DNA of 64,000 bases from Dermanyssus gallinae (lineage: Eukaryota > Arthropoda > Arachnida > Mesostigmata > Dermanyssidae). The notes under the pieces were generated by a model. The model saw nothing but the letters and a program-made list of their open reading frames with translations. It made no database searches and was not told the origin of the DNA. The DNA lies in assembly GCA_003439945.1 (NCBI GenBank), contig QVRM01006427.1:62001-126000 (forward strand), read 5' to 3'. The position numbers and the translations under genes are program-made. Shown here in pieces: positions 33,173-45,038 of the stretch. Every line of letters begins with the position of its first letter. Positions within the stretch are counted from its first letter, which is position 1.

Positions 33173-35417
33173 GGAAGTCAAAGGCCTGGGTGGCGGTAGC
33201 AGTTGCAAAGCGGCACATGTTCCTCTCGCTGATTAGCTGATTAGAACTACTTCACTACTACACTCGGGATGAAACAGAAATGACCTAAGGAACACCAACG
33301 AGGTGTCGAATGGAAACGTAATGAAATCGCACAAACGTGGCTAGTAATTACTACAGCAGCAGCAGCAGCAACAAAAAAACAACGACGACAACGACGACGT
33401 CAGCCACAAAAACAGAACAAGCTTCCGAAATGTGCGGCGTCGTGGGTGTAGCCAGAAGGATTTTTGGCCGGTTTATCTTTTTAAAAAAAGTGTTTCTCTT
33501 GTCCCTTTATCGTTTGTGTTTGTCTGTGTTTACTTGACCTTACTTCGCGACAAACGGGCATAGGACAGCGTCACAAGTTTGCAAAACCCAATCTTGTTTA
33601 GACAGCGTTCCGCGCAGTTCGAGTCTAGCTTTATAAGTATAGATGACGTCATAAATTATAGATGACGCTCAAGACGATCATATGATGATGATGATAATCA
33701 AGTTTTAAGATTTCTTCGAGAGAAGGCCACAGAAATCGTAGTCTGAGGTTCTGTCGGGATTTTTGTCGTATGCTAAATTCCGTTCTACATTTGGTCACAT
33801 GTCTCGTTGAACGTCCTGATGTACGCCATCCCCAACAACAAGGTCAATAGCGTGGCTAGTTGGTCCCAATATCAACACCGCTGCGACAACTGATTCATCA
33901 TGCGCACGGCTTCTTGGCACCGCGCGGAGCTAGGCAAACGTGACACTTAATGCAGAAACATACCTATGTTTAATTAATAGTCAACATTTGCTGCTGCTGC
34001 TGTTGTTGCTTTTCGTTAAACAACGGTCGTGCTTCTGCTACCGCAGCTCGCAAACGGTAGCAGAAGAAAACGAAAAACGGAAAAGTCAGAAGGCGGGGGG
34101 TGCTGCAGGTAGCATGCGAATAGTGGTAGTACAATAACACTGATAAAAAAATCCTAATAGCCGCAATACACGGTTTTTACACGCACGCCCTGTTCTAGGT
34201 GTGTTGTTTCCTCGGCTCAACTCAAGAGAAGGAAGGTCTCGTATCCATGCCATAGGCAGGTCCTGCATGGCAGATCTAGGCAGTCAGGCGAACGAAGAGT
34301 GATCGGATCAAAGGCAAATATCAGGTTAGGCCACTCTTGCCCCGCCATCACCGCGTCCTGAGAGGTCCGGGGGGGGGAGGGAGTTGACTAGCGGTTGACT
34401 AGCGGTGGCCAAGACGGCGCACCATCATACAGACTACTGGCAGACGGTGATTACCGTCTTTCATATGGCGGTGGGGCGATATGACCGCGTCGCCAGATTA
34501 GAAATCATCCAGCCGACGTGAGCAGCCCGCCCTCAGTGGCCTGCTACATACAAAAATCGACCACATTGCGTGTAGGGAATCGTCGGAGTGGCCACTCGAA
34601 GGCATTCGAAGTCGCGTCGCCACCGCCGTGTGCAGTTCGCGTTTCTTGCCGTGGTGTTTTGTGCCCCACACGCACTTGCTTTCGGTGCCGGCGTCGTTAC
34701 GGTCGCTGCCGGTTGCCGCTGCCGGCGTAACCTTAACGGCATCCGGAGGTCAGACCTGCAGACCCATTCGTCGTCGGCGGCGGCACGGATGATGGACAAT
34801 ATGGCCGGCGCGCCGATTGCAATCGACCTCAATCGGCATACGTACGTATGTGGGTTCGCCGACCGATCGACCGACCGCACAGTAGACGCACGTGGCACTT
34901 CGGAGGCCCGAACAGCTCAGAGGTAGAGAGGAGTTCGCAGCTTCGCGTTCGTTTGGCCTGAGCTCTAACTCTCTGAGAGAGAGATAGATAGAGATAGAGG
35001 GCGAGAGAGAGAGAGAGGTCGGAAAGGATGGATTTCCAGATGCAGGCCTTGTGCACCAGCACTCGCAGCAGCTACAGTGTATAAGAACAGGCGCAAGCTG
35101 TATCCGCCCCCGAAAACGAGCCTGATGAACCAGACTCGTTTCTCTCTGCTGCTGCTACTCCTGCCGCCGCCGCTGTTGCAATTGTTTTTCTGGTCGCACC
35201 TGATCACTACTCTATAGGAATAGGTAGCTCGCAAACTGAGCAAGCACAAAGCAGCAAGCTGCAAGGCAAACAATAATAAAAATCCCGATAACGACACAGC
35301 TGGAGTACGGCGGATGGCCAAACAACTGCATCAAAGAGAGCAACGTGGCCAACCACAACAACAATTACCGCAACAATAGCATCGATAACAACCGCAACAG
35401 CAACACAAATTGCACAT
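33173..35417. other. intron sequence, nothing recognised
   Basis: It holds short CAG (33,353-33,370) and CTG (33,991-34,005) runs and a GA-rich run at 34,975-35,017. Overlapping 112- and 121-codon frames on opposite strands at 34.5-34.9 kb show no domain. Confidence 0.5.
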
Positions 35418-35454
<37 letters not shown>

Positions 35455-35489
35455 CGACGACGACGACAACGACGACGACAACAACAACG
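35418..35489. repeat. (CAA/CGA)n array
   Basis: Pure CAA units pass into CGA units. It reads as (UUG)n/(UCG)n in the receptor transcript. Confidence 0.95.
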
Positions 35490-35838
35490 TACCTTTCTTC
35501 GGTTGGCGTCTTGCCGCCGCAAGCTCCCCTGGCGGCATAATGAGATGCCTTGCAGAAGACAGCGGGTAATCTTGTAGCACGTCCACCCTGCAACGTCAGC
35601 CAGAAAAAGGAAAAGCGCTGTTTGATGCTCCTGCATGGTACTCTGCTTTCTGCGATCTACTTCTTCTACTACTTATACTTCTACTACCGCCTCGTCCAAA
35701 GCACAATCGACTGTACCATGTGCGGTAATGAAGATGGGGATACATCTAGCACCTCATAAAAGCAGTTGCCGTAACGTTAAGTAACGCTGCGAGAGGCAGT
35801 AATCAATTCACAGTTTTTATATATGCCTATGTATATTT

Positions 35839-35842
<4 letters not shown>

Positions 35843-35880
<38 letters not shown>
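35843..35880. repeat. (TA)n microsatellite
   Basis: A 38-bp TA array in the GPCR intron. Confidence 0.97.
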
Positions 35881-35883
<3 letters not shown>

Positions 35884-36839
35884 ACAGGTTGCTGTAGTTT
35901 TTCCAATTTAGTAGCGATGACTTTGAATGTATTCGTGCAGGCACTACAAAACGAAGTGCCTGTTTGAATGCACCCAAAAAATCTTAGCTGGCCACAATTT
36001 ACTAATCAAGGCAATTCAATTTAGTATCTTCTTCATAATATTGATTTATCTTCTAGCCTATAATATCGTCTCACTTCATATTATCCATGGGTCTATGCTT
36101 CCTTGAGGCCGGACGCTTAAGCCAAGACCCTTAAAGCAGAACGACGTATAGTATTTCACAACTGGTTTTGTAATCACGATTGACAAACCCTGCTAACTCA
36201 AAGCGCAACTTTGCACATCAAAATGATGCATAATTATAATACGGTCATATATACGGTTATAAACAATTTGAACACTTCAGCGACCGTTTTTAATTTTTTT
36301 TCATAATACGCCCAACTCTGCGTTTGCGGCACTGGTAGGTGAGGGCCTCCTGCACTAGTTTCTCCTTAACGCGCCGCCAATCTGACCTTATTGTCCTCGA
36401 CCACTGCCGCTACGGCACAGTAACGGCCAGTAATTCAGTCGCCACAGCAATAAAGCAATCTGCTGCTCGAGTTGAACATATCCGAGCTCATCTAGCTTGC
36501 GTTTTAACAAACTGGGACCCCGTACGGATTCCGGCGGCGTGGCTATAGGGCTGGGGATCCAAGGGCAGTCGCCAGCTTAGAAACACGAGATTTGATTATA
36601 TGACTGCGAGCGGTCTTTTATCCCTTCAGTGCGGTGATTTTGACGAGACATTTAACTTAAAAGGACTTCGATGTGATAGAGTTTTCAGTACACCACGAGC
36701 TTGCCGGGGCAGCGGTAGACGTCATCATGAGTGGTTTTCTAAACAGCGCTATGCTCGAAGATCTTTTCAATCAAAAGAATATACATCAGCAAGGTCAGTA
36801 GCGCTGCTGCCCTCGCTCCTAGTAGCATTTTAGTCCTCC
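35881..36839. other. intron sequence, nothing firm
   Basis: Frames at 36,339-36,548 and 36,600-36,833 (plus) may belong to the LINE relic that follows. They carry no motif I can name. Confidence 0.45.
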
Positions 36840-37170
36840 TAAAGGTGCGAAGTGGATCTGTCCAGATCCGTCGAAGCCCACTTACCACTATGGATGCAGA
36901 ACCCCTTTGTCCGTCTATTATGAAGCTTCGACACCACCATCTCGATTGCCCCGCAGTTCCGGTAAGGTTCTCTCAGCAGTCGTCACATCCCGGCTCAGTG
37001 ACTACCTTATGGCGACAGAAGTCCTACTACCAGAAGAACAGCACGACTTCACAGCGGGCAACCACCCACTAATACCTGCGAGGCCGAAAAGCAAGGCTTC
37101 CGATAGAACGTGCCAGTCTACACAGTTTTTGTAGACCTTATATCACCTCCCGGGTGTGAGGCCTCCCCGG
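36840..37170 (+). pseudogene. LINE reverse transcriptase fragment
   Basis: The plus strand encodes GKVLSAVVTSRLSDYLMATE and LLPEEQHDFTAGN. This is the RT finger pattern K-x-L...R-L..Y-L...L-P-E-E-Q-x-x-F. In a shifted frame VYTVFVDL follows at about 37,115-37,140, the expected place of motif A. Flanking sequence is too decayed to read. The clade is not assignable. Confidence 0.5.
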
Positions 37171-38139
37171 CTATCTCCTTAATCGCAACCCAGGACACCC
37201 TGTCATATTGCCCCACCTTATTATGACATGTGTGTATGAAGCTGACTTCCCTAGGACTACGGCCAATGCTGGTCGACATTCGGCGCAATGCTAATGTTTG
37301 CCTCCCGATCAGATAACGTTAGTTAACTAGATAAATAGGTAACGCATTAATGAGGCGCGCCGCGCAATCCATTTAGTTTTACAGTGAACAGTGCTTGCCT
37401 ATCGTAAGGCAAGAAACACGAACAACATGTGAGCAATGCAGTAATTCGCGTAGTACTTAATTTTGTTGACAAGCGATGATATATTTACATGACTGAATAA
37501 ATACCTAATCCAAAACCAATACCCGGTCTGTAAGATAATAATAAAAAGCTGTAAAATAAGAGCCAATGGAACTATAATATAGTCTGATAGAGAAATCACC
37601 GTTCGTAGGTTATCCGAGAAGCCAGCCCAGAATTCAAACCCATGAACTCCCCAGCGCTAATTCTTATTTGTTTATGTTAACCCAAAGTAGCAGGATTCCG
37701 CCTCCCACTCCCCGAAGACCCGAGAAGTCGAGATTCTGGTGAGTCGGAAGTTAAAGCATGGGGTGCAACATTCGCGTCGTAGCTGTAGACCTCGTAGAAC
37801 ACAGTGCAGCAACAGTGGCGATTAGCTACTACGAGATTTCTATATGCCTTGCCGCTCAACTCGAGTAGTATGCTTAATGCACGGTAAATAAAATGTACTA
37901 TTATTGCGCTTATTGCCTAGTTATCTATCTGTCAACGGCAACCAGCAGTCTGCACAGTTGCTTATAGAACATCGAGTTATCAAATTATATGCAACAGGTA
38001 TCTATCAGAAGAGCATTTAGCAGCAAGTTCACTTCGACAAAAGCGTCAAACATATGTTTGGCATTCTAATAATACGCCCTTTTTAATCGTATTTTGTTTA
38101 CGTATCGCTGATCCTGCGATATATTGCTGAACATCTTAT
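37171..38139. other. AT-rich intron sequence, nothing recognised
   Basis: No frame or repeat is supported. Confidence 0.5.
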
Positions 38140-38787
38140 TTGTTTCAATATTTTGCCGCGCAGATGCCGCGATGCAGAATGCCTTTATCTTTGCTTGCTA
38201 CCTCCATTGTCCATCCGCTTTCTTTACTTAAAAATTACTTGAAAAGAGAAACTTTCAAACGTTTGTGGAGTATTAAATGCGTCCTGCCCAGGAATCCTCG
38301 TAGTCATTGGCGTTGTCGTTATAGCTTGAGGTTCGACACGCTGCAAACACTGCCAGAAGAAAATCAAGTGCGGGTAGCAGGCAAGACGGATCGTAAGACA
38401 CCTCGCATAGACCGCAAGCTTCATCTCACTGGGCTACGTCGTAACCTCAGGAAATCGCACACTGAGTCCTGCCCATTGGCGGAAATCGACTACCTCGAGA
38501 GCAGCCTCCTCACTAGCATTCTTCTGAGCAATGTTCTTGTGGGCAGCCTTCCTAGAACCAGTTCACGATGCAAATGCAAATTGGTGGTCGTGTGCGTGAA
38601 CGGTGCGGTGAGCGGCGACCCGGGCAACAACGGGGAAGCAAATTATTCAGCGCTATCATCCAACGGTATAGTAGGTCCTGAGCTTGCCACTGCTACCAGT
38701 ACACTTGCCCAATTGGCGTTATTCGTGCTAACATATCCGCAACGACGGCATCAAGCCATAGTCTCGTGTGCGCGGTTGTCGGCCTAA
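38140..38787 (+). CDS. unrecognised 215-codon open frame
   Basis: The frame opens at a TTG; the first ATG is about nine codons in (MPRCRMPLSLL). The product is basic in the first half and Ser/Leu-rich later, with no motif I recognise. It lies on the opposite strand within the receptor intron. Length is its only support: it has no promoter, splice context or repeat pattern. It may be chance or a transposon relic. Confidence 0.15.
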   Translation: MFQYFAAQMPRCRMPLSLLATSIVHPLSLLKNYLKRETFKRLWSIKCVLPRNPRSHWRCRYSLRFDTLQTLPEENQVRVAGKTDRKTPRIDRKLHLTGLRRNLRKSHTESCPLAEIDYLESSLLTSILLSNVLVGSLPRTSSRCKCKLVVVCVNGAVSGDPGNNGEANYSALSSNGIVGPELATATSTLAQLALFVLTYPQRRHQAIVSCARLSA

Positions 38788-39469
38788 TCATTGATGGCTC
38801 ATCACGCAGAGAGACCGAGCCCGATCGTATGCATACAAACGTATGTACTATACGTACTACATATGTACAATTATGCAACGAGAACAGCTCCGATTTAAGT
38901 GGACTGTCACTACAGCCTGAAACGAAGCTGTACAAATGGATGTAGCATTCTGTTGTGATTACAATTCTTCGAGCTATTTTCTCGTAGCAGGTGGGCATGA
39001 CGTGTGTATCACAAGTATTTTCTTTTTGCGACCCCAAATATGTTAACCCTGTTTTAGGCCGTGCGAGTAGAGACGGCGTGGGCTTGTCTCTCTGTTCGGG
39101 CTTCGGTGTCGAAGTCTCATTATTCAACTATGAAGAAGACTTAAAATGCGTATGGTCGCCAATAAATTGGCTCAACTCATGGCTTCAGCAAAAATCCTAA
39201 CTATATTTACAACCACAACGTCAAACAACAACGACGTTAAAACAGTTGCAAGTTTACTGAGCAGTCAAAAGTCTTTGTCTTGCACTCGACCACTCCTAAA
39301 TTGGTTTTCATGGCTCCCAATTTAGACAGGGTGAATGCCGGAGTGGACTAAAAATCGATCATGATAAAAAGAGATAGTCATTAATCAATAATTAGTGGAC
39401 CAGATGTTCATCTGTACTTGTCTCCTCAATCGCTGCGGCCAAATGTTGGTCCTAGATCGTGTGCCGACC
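38788..39469. other. intron sequence, nothing recognised
   Basis: The 144-codon minus-strand frame at 38,693-39,127 has no domain. Confidence 0.5.
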
Positions 39470-39830
39470 TGCGATGAAGATGCGTCTTCTACGAGAATGT
39501 AAGCAGAAGACAAATTTGCCCAAACACGTCTACAACTCGTAAACACAACCAAGACAAAGCATGGTTTTATGTGAATGACACCAGCTTTAAAAATATACGA
39601 CCTGAGCTGGGAATTTATTACCTAGCATACTCTCAGGACATTGTGCCCTCAGACTATCACTTATCCCAGTCTTTGCAAAACGTTTTGACTAAAAAGGTTA
39701 AGTAATTTAACGACATTCAACATAAGGTACAATACTTAATAGTTTCTAGGAAGCAATCTGTGTAAAAAATGGATCGACAAGATGGGTGGTCAGATATCGT
39801 TGAACGAAAAAAAATACTAGATTGATATTA
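39470..39830 (+). pseudogene. mariner-type transposase relic (C-terminal part)
   Basis: The plus strand reads MRLLREC and QKTNLPKHVYNS, as in the RLRE...K-R-P-x-L region of mariner transposases. It then reads YYLAYSQDIVPSDYHLSQSL and QNVLTKKVK, matching the mariner signature Y-S-P-D-x-x-P-S-D-Y-H-L-F followed by S-L-Q-N. The end reads DGWSDIVER, where D/E-R-W-x-x-I/V-V is usual. The last Asp of the DD34D triad is within PSDYHL. Several stops are present. Terminal inverted repeats and the N-terminal half were not found. Confidence 0.75.
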
Positions 39831-40239
39831 AAATAAATTCGCATGTGCTTGCAAATTAGTGTTTTTACTTTAGACGAAAAACGGCAATTTTCGCATTAAC
39901 CAGATATATGTATACGAGTGCATATAGAAGGACCAGATTTCGACTAGTTATATAGACATTTTTTTATAAACTATCTTATAAACTACTAGTTGTATTTATC
40001 ACAGCGGAAAAGTTCGACAGAGAAGCTCTCCAATTACTCACTATTATTCTTTGTATTTCACATTCGCTGTATGAATGGTTGTGGCAGATAATACGTTACA
40101 CCAGCCACACAGAGCCCTGCTCAGACCGGAGACCACGAAAAATCTTTGAGTGAACGCCGCTAAAATTGAACCCACAGCATCTCAATTTCAAAACGACGTA
40201 ATGAAATTCCGGCATAGACCGCTCTGGTTGGCGCGTCAT
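39831..40239. other. AT-rich intron sequence, nothing recognised
   Basis: No supported element. The mariner 3' end may lie in the first tens of bases. Confidence 0.5.
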
Positions 40240-40929
40240 CGATGTGTATCGCATCGATTGGCGATGCGATAGCATTCGACGGGTTCACTTACTTCAGCTT
40301 GGTTGGCGCGAGAGGATATCCCGTCAGACAGATGAACTCAGACCTCAACCCCCCCCCCTCCCGCTCACCGGCCCCAGCAGGTGGCACGATAACACTGTGC
40401 CGCTGCCTGACGCGCGTATCCTCCTACATCCTACTCGATGTTATACTTGGGAGGCTGCTACTTGTTTAGTTCCCCTTCAGACAATCTGCCTCTTACCTCA
40501 CTCTTCCTAAGTTCAAGTTTCCCCGTGAACACCCTCAGCTCAACAAGGCAAGATGAGACAGAAACAGCTATCGGCGGAAGCGACGAAACGACCGTTGACA
40601 TTGTTCCTACGACTGAGACCAAGTCGAGGGAATTGGTTGGGACCTTTTGTGCCCTACTTCAGCTCCGCTCGAGGAACTCTGACGACGAGTCGAAACGAAG
40701 AAAGCAATCGTCGTCATCGCAATGGACGCACAAGTGGCCCGAGCACTTCTTACTTTCGGCCTTCACCGGTCGTATCGCCTCGGCAGTATCGCCCACCTTG
40801 GAAATCGAAACTCTCCCTTGTTCGATTGAAGGATATCGACATGGCCACCCACTAGAGCGATCTCTTTGTGTCAGCGTGATGACTGCTGGTTTGGGTTTAG
40901 TTTGCTATAATGGGGGGGGGGGGAGGTAA
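40240..40929 (+). other. cluster of overlapping open frames, identity unknown
   Basis: Plus-strand frames of 75, 88, 163 and 100 codons overlap in this more GC-rich block. The 163-codon frame at 40,438-40,929 has a Ser/Thr/Glu-rich middle (GGSDETTVDIVPTTETKSRE). C- and G-runs interrupt the block. It could be an old transposon ORF or a host exon. I recognise no domain. Confidence 0.2.
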
Positions 40930-41490
40930 TGCACCATCCACGTACTTTTGAGACATCTATGCGCCTCTATTTTTCGTTTCTCCGGCATTTACCTTGTCTT
41001 AATTGGAAACCACAAAATGAGTTTACAACTGGCCGGCCTAGGGCTGCATTGCCTAGGATATATATATATATATATATATATCAAAGTTTTGTTATGGTTT
41101 AATTACGGAACTGCATATTCCTTACTTTTGTTCTCATCAAAGAAAGGTAATGTAAAGTCGCAAGCAGGAAGGCAATACAAATAAATACACGTATACAATA
41201 CAACAAACGTAAATAAAATATCAGAGGCTTCGATTCCTCACGGGATCATGAACGCAGCAAGCGACCTTTAACGTATAACATTTGTTTGCCAGGCCCTTTG
41301 TGGTGAACGAAACAATATGAAGCTGATCTCATTAGCGCTAATGAGTATGATGTATTTTGCAAGTTATTTGGAGTAGATGGAAACCACGAGTGGAGCATAC
41401 CGGGCGGAGGCTTTGTATTCTAGACTATCCTTTATATATAGATTATAAATATATTGGTTTAAAGCTCACCGTAGGGTGTATTATATAGGT

Positions 41491-41708
41491 TAAAACTCAC
41501 TGTAGGGTATATGTCCAATGCGTCAAGGACATGTTGAGATACCTAAGGGGTTCCCAAATATCCATGTGGCAACACGGCCGTTGACTCTGAGCGGCGCTGT
41601 TTTTATCATCTATTCTCAGGTATTAGATCAACATTAAGAATCGAACGGGCTACACCCGACTAGATGACAACCATGCCTAGCACACTAGCCCTCTAGACAA
41701 CGCAGCCA
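41491..41708 (-). mobile_element. SINE-A copy 4
   Basis: On the minus strand it carries CTAGAGGGCTAGTGTGCTAG, GGCATGGTTGTCATCTAG, CATCTATTCT (plus) and the 3' block GGACATGTTGAGATACCT (plus). Just outside the 3' end, 41,458-41,477 and 41,490-41,509 are near-identical 20-bp blocks around CTCAC-GTAGGGT-TAT, a local tail duplication. The B box is degenerate. Confidence 0.75.
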
Positions 41709-42081
41709 CTGTCAGGTGATGGTAGCCCTGCATAATACCTTGTGACACAGAACGACGAATGCATGCCATTCCGTTCCATAGGTGTCTGGTGAGGTGTACA
41801 TTGCATGAGCAACTTCTTCTGTAGCTTCGGCCACTTTACCTTACCAATACCGTACAACTTACTGAACAAATTCAGTGACTGGCTTTATGTATACTGTGAA
41901 ACATTTATTAAGTTGTACAAAGTTTGTCACTGAGAGATGTTCCCAGACCTACTACGGCAGTAAGTCAACATTCGTATAATTTTAAGCTTCTTAGCAACTA
42001 AGCCAAACATGTCAAAAACATCAACTGTGCGAGAACAAATCCATGCGGTGTATGGATGTCGACATGTAGCTCATCTCTCGT

Positions 42082-42112
<31 letters not shown>

Positions 42113-43037
42113 TTGGCAGGTGTGGTATTGTAGAGTGTACTACCGAAAGGTCTAAGCAGCGCTGTTCCCGCCAGTGGGACTGCTGCACGTAAAGTTCTCA
42201 CGGCTACAAAAAAAAACGCATTAAACCACGCTAGCATACAGCAATAATTCGGTTATTCTAATTGTCCATGAGATCACTGAGCAAAAACCGAACGAGAACA
42301 AGCTCAGTCAAGAGAGGAAGCAGAGCAATTACTTCCACCACTACCACTGCGATTTCCACCCTGTGGATCAAACAACCAAGAATGATGAGTAAGTGGTGCA
42401 AGAGTAGTATCTCATAAAGTGGTGGGCAGGGATAGAACGCACAATGGTGACGCGTCAAACCGGGTAGCCAGAGATTCTAGTCAAACAATAGTATTCGATT
42501 TCTACAAATAACCAATAGTTGACTGCTGTCGCGTCCCGAATAGATACAGCATGAAGCTAACATGATGTCCCTCGTATGTATTGCACCGGTATTTTTGTTG
42601 GCTGTTTGAGGAGACCACATTTGACACAAGAACGCCAACTAGATTCATCCTCGCCTGACTTGCACCCTCATTGTCTTTCTACTAGTTATTTTTCGCTATC
42701 ATTTTAGTGGCGTGTGTCCATGTTCGCCTTAAAAAGGCGCTCTGAGCACTCCCACACCTCCCCCCCCCCCGCGCCACCCCCTTCCACTTTGACCTTACTG
42801 AGCGGCAGCGACCACTGGAGTTCACCGGGTGTCGGACGTTATACGACCACCCAACATGTACGCGCAGCAGAGCCGAGCTACGACGGACGATCCGCCGGGG
42901 GTCGTAACGGGCTTTGCGTTGCGACCCTGAGTTGCATCACCCCCCTTCCTTGGGACAGCGCTGTGTTGTTAAGCTGAGCTGAATTGACACTAGTACCGGT
43001 GTGGGGCTCGCTCGGGTCCACCTCCAAGGATACGAGC
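41709..43037. other. intron sequence with a (TA)n array; nothing recognised
   Basis: A 26-bp TA array lies at 42,087-42,112. From about 42,700 the sequence turns GC-rich and holds C-runs near 42,757. An 87-codon Pro/Ser-rich frame at 42,714-42,977 has no domain. Confidence 0.5.
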
Positions 43038-43078
43038 GCTATATATAATACGGTCGTACAGCTGGCGGGCTCAGCGAA
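43038..43078 (+). promoter_or_regulatory. possible plus-strand core promoter (TATA box and weak initiator)
   Basis: TATATAAT at 43,042-43,049 lies in GC-rich sequence. TCAGCG, a partial match to the initiator TCAKTY, has its A at 43,073, 31 bases after the TATA start, the normal spacing. No transcript evidence is available. Confidence 0.3.
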
Positions 43079-43279
43079 CTGTGCTGCTGCTGCCGTAGCA
43101 TTAGGCCCTGTGCATCCTAGAACAGCATAGAGGACCTACAACTAGCCCGGCCAGCGGCAAACGCTTTACGATTCGATTTTAATACACTGGCAAATCAAGT
43201 GCAACGCGGTTGCCCGACGATCGTTGAGCGACAACAACAACAACAGCAGCAAGCAGCATTGACAACAGTTACGACCACA

Positions 43280-43902
43280 ATGATGCCCACCGGGCCACGT
43301 ACGGGAAAGAACAACAACAACGACGATGACGACGACGACGGCATGGACATGACGACGGTGGTGCCCATGGACGGCAATGGAGAATGAAGGTCAGGGCGCA
43401 GAATCTGGCTGACATCGTAAGGTCATCGGCGCAACAAAAAAGATTGCAACGATTGGCCGCCATGAACGCGCCGACGTCGTGGTCTTCGGCCATTGGGATT
43501 GCCGACCACCAACTTCACCTTCACCGCAGCCAGCGCCTTTGGTGGCCGCAGACTTTGATGATGCTGACGCAAGAGCTCTCGCACAGCGCAATAGCCGCAA
43601 CACCAGCGGCAAGCAGTAACAACTGTAGCAGCAGCAGCTTGGTAGGAAAGGTGGGCGAAGGCAGGCCCGTTCAGGTGCCCCATCGTTTGGTGCATGAAAC
43701 GTTTTCGACGGCCAGTTCTTTGGCAGGACCCCCGCTCCCCACTTGGCGGGCGGGCAGGCTAAGCCAGAGCCAGGTGGGACAACGTATCCTGGCCCTGACT
43801 CAAAACCGGGAAGCCAGGACCAACCAGAACAAGCAGCCGAAGCTAAACTACTACGACAGCTACTGGATCATACATTACCAACACACTCACACTACTCGCT
43901 AG
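43280..43902 (+). CDS. two overlapping ORFs downstream of the possible promoter
   Basis: ORF i has ATG ATG at 43,280 (MMPTGPRTGKNNNNDDDDDD) and ends at TGA 43,385-43,387; its open frame extends upstream with a Gln run. ORF ii begins at ATG 43,384-43,386, overlapping that stop as ATGA. It runs 172 codons to 43,902 (MKVRAQNLADIVRSSAQQKR..., then Ser/Asn-rich). The Gln/Asn/Asp runs resemble those of the GPCR tail. No known domain is visible. This may be a small gene on the strand opposite the receptor, part of a longer spliced gene, or chance in GC-rich DNA. Confidence 0.25.
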
Positions 43903-44185
43903 CTCGCTGCCACGCACTCGCTCGATCGATCTCTCACTTTCTCTTTATCTTCCTTCCTCTCTGTATCTTCCTGCCTTTATTTATTTGTCTACGTTGCTTT
44001 TCCAGGTGGCGGACTCGACTTTTACGACGACAGCGTCGTCGACGCTCGTCTCTTGCGATGCAGACATCGACCGGGCCGGGTCGGGCCGACAGCCCTGGGG
44101 GGTCGCGTCGCTTTTGGCTGTAGCGCGCGCGCAAGGGAAGACGGACCAGGAAAGGGTGGGTAGCACCTGCCCTCTCTATAGCCCC

Positions 44186-44406
44186 AGCCTACAGAGACCA
44201 CTGTTATGTAGGCTGAGTCGACAAGAAACCCCGTTGTCTAGGCTCGGGCGGTCAGAAACCCCTGTTGTGCTGTTGGCTGGGGCGGCCAGAAACCCCCGTT
44301 GTGTTGTAGGCTGGGGCGACCAAAAACCCCCGTTGTGTTGTAGGCTGGGGCGACAAGAAACCCCCGTTGTGTTGTAGACTGGGGCGGCTAGAAACCCCCG
44401 TTGTAC
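44186..44406. repeat. 34-bp minisatellite, about 6.5 units
   Basis: Units start at about 44,186, 44,221, 44,251, 44,285, 44,319, 44,353 and 44,387. The core is AAACCCCCGTTGTGTTG followed by TAGGCTGGGGCG. The three central units differ by only two or three bases, and the outer ones are more diverged. Confidence 0.93.
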
Positions 44407-45002
44407 AGTGTGTGGCGAACAAGGGCACCTCGCGCCACGCCATTTAAGCCGCGTAGCTATAGACGGAACCATATGGTCAAGGCCGCCTGCATCAACACCA
44501 CTACTGTGTGTTTTGCAACGCCGCGCCTAGTCGTTACCTCTGAACAGCAAAAGCAAAAGCAGCAGCAGCAGTAAAGGTGTCGTCCGTTATGTCGTCAGAC
44601 GAGAGCGTCCCGACTGCGTTTAATAACACGACACTAATAATATAAGATGGCATCGCAGATCGCACGTAACAAGCAGCACGCCGCTTGTTACGCAGAAGTA
44701 AAATCAGCCCATTTGCTACTGATTTGCGCACTGTGGGCCCTTTGATGGCGGGGGGCACTTTAAACTGAACCAAACGCACCAAAACGATATGGCTCGATGT
44801 AGGGCAAAGAAACGCTAACCACACGCATGCGAGCTAAATGTGTGCCATTGATGTGCTTGCCTAAGCAATGTAGTTACGACCTCGAAGCGCATTTCCGGTT
44901 GTAGTTTACTGTACTGTATATATACCCACAATACACAGAGTGCACATCATATAGAAAATATTGCGATGATTTATTAATCAATTACATTACATTTGCGCTC
45001 GC

Positions 45003-45038
<36 letters not shown>

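Noticed and set aside
32666..33236. 167- and 120-codon plus-strand Asn- and Thr-rich frames
   Set aside because: They are shadows of GPCR exon C and of the adjoining (CAA)n array.
43038..44200. ICL3 exon of the GPCR in the GC-rich minus-strand frames here
   Set aside because: The minus-strand frames give poly-Cys, poly-Ser and poly-Leu from triplet repeats, with no end of TM5 and no correct splice phase.
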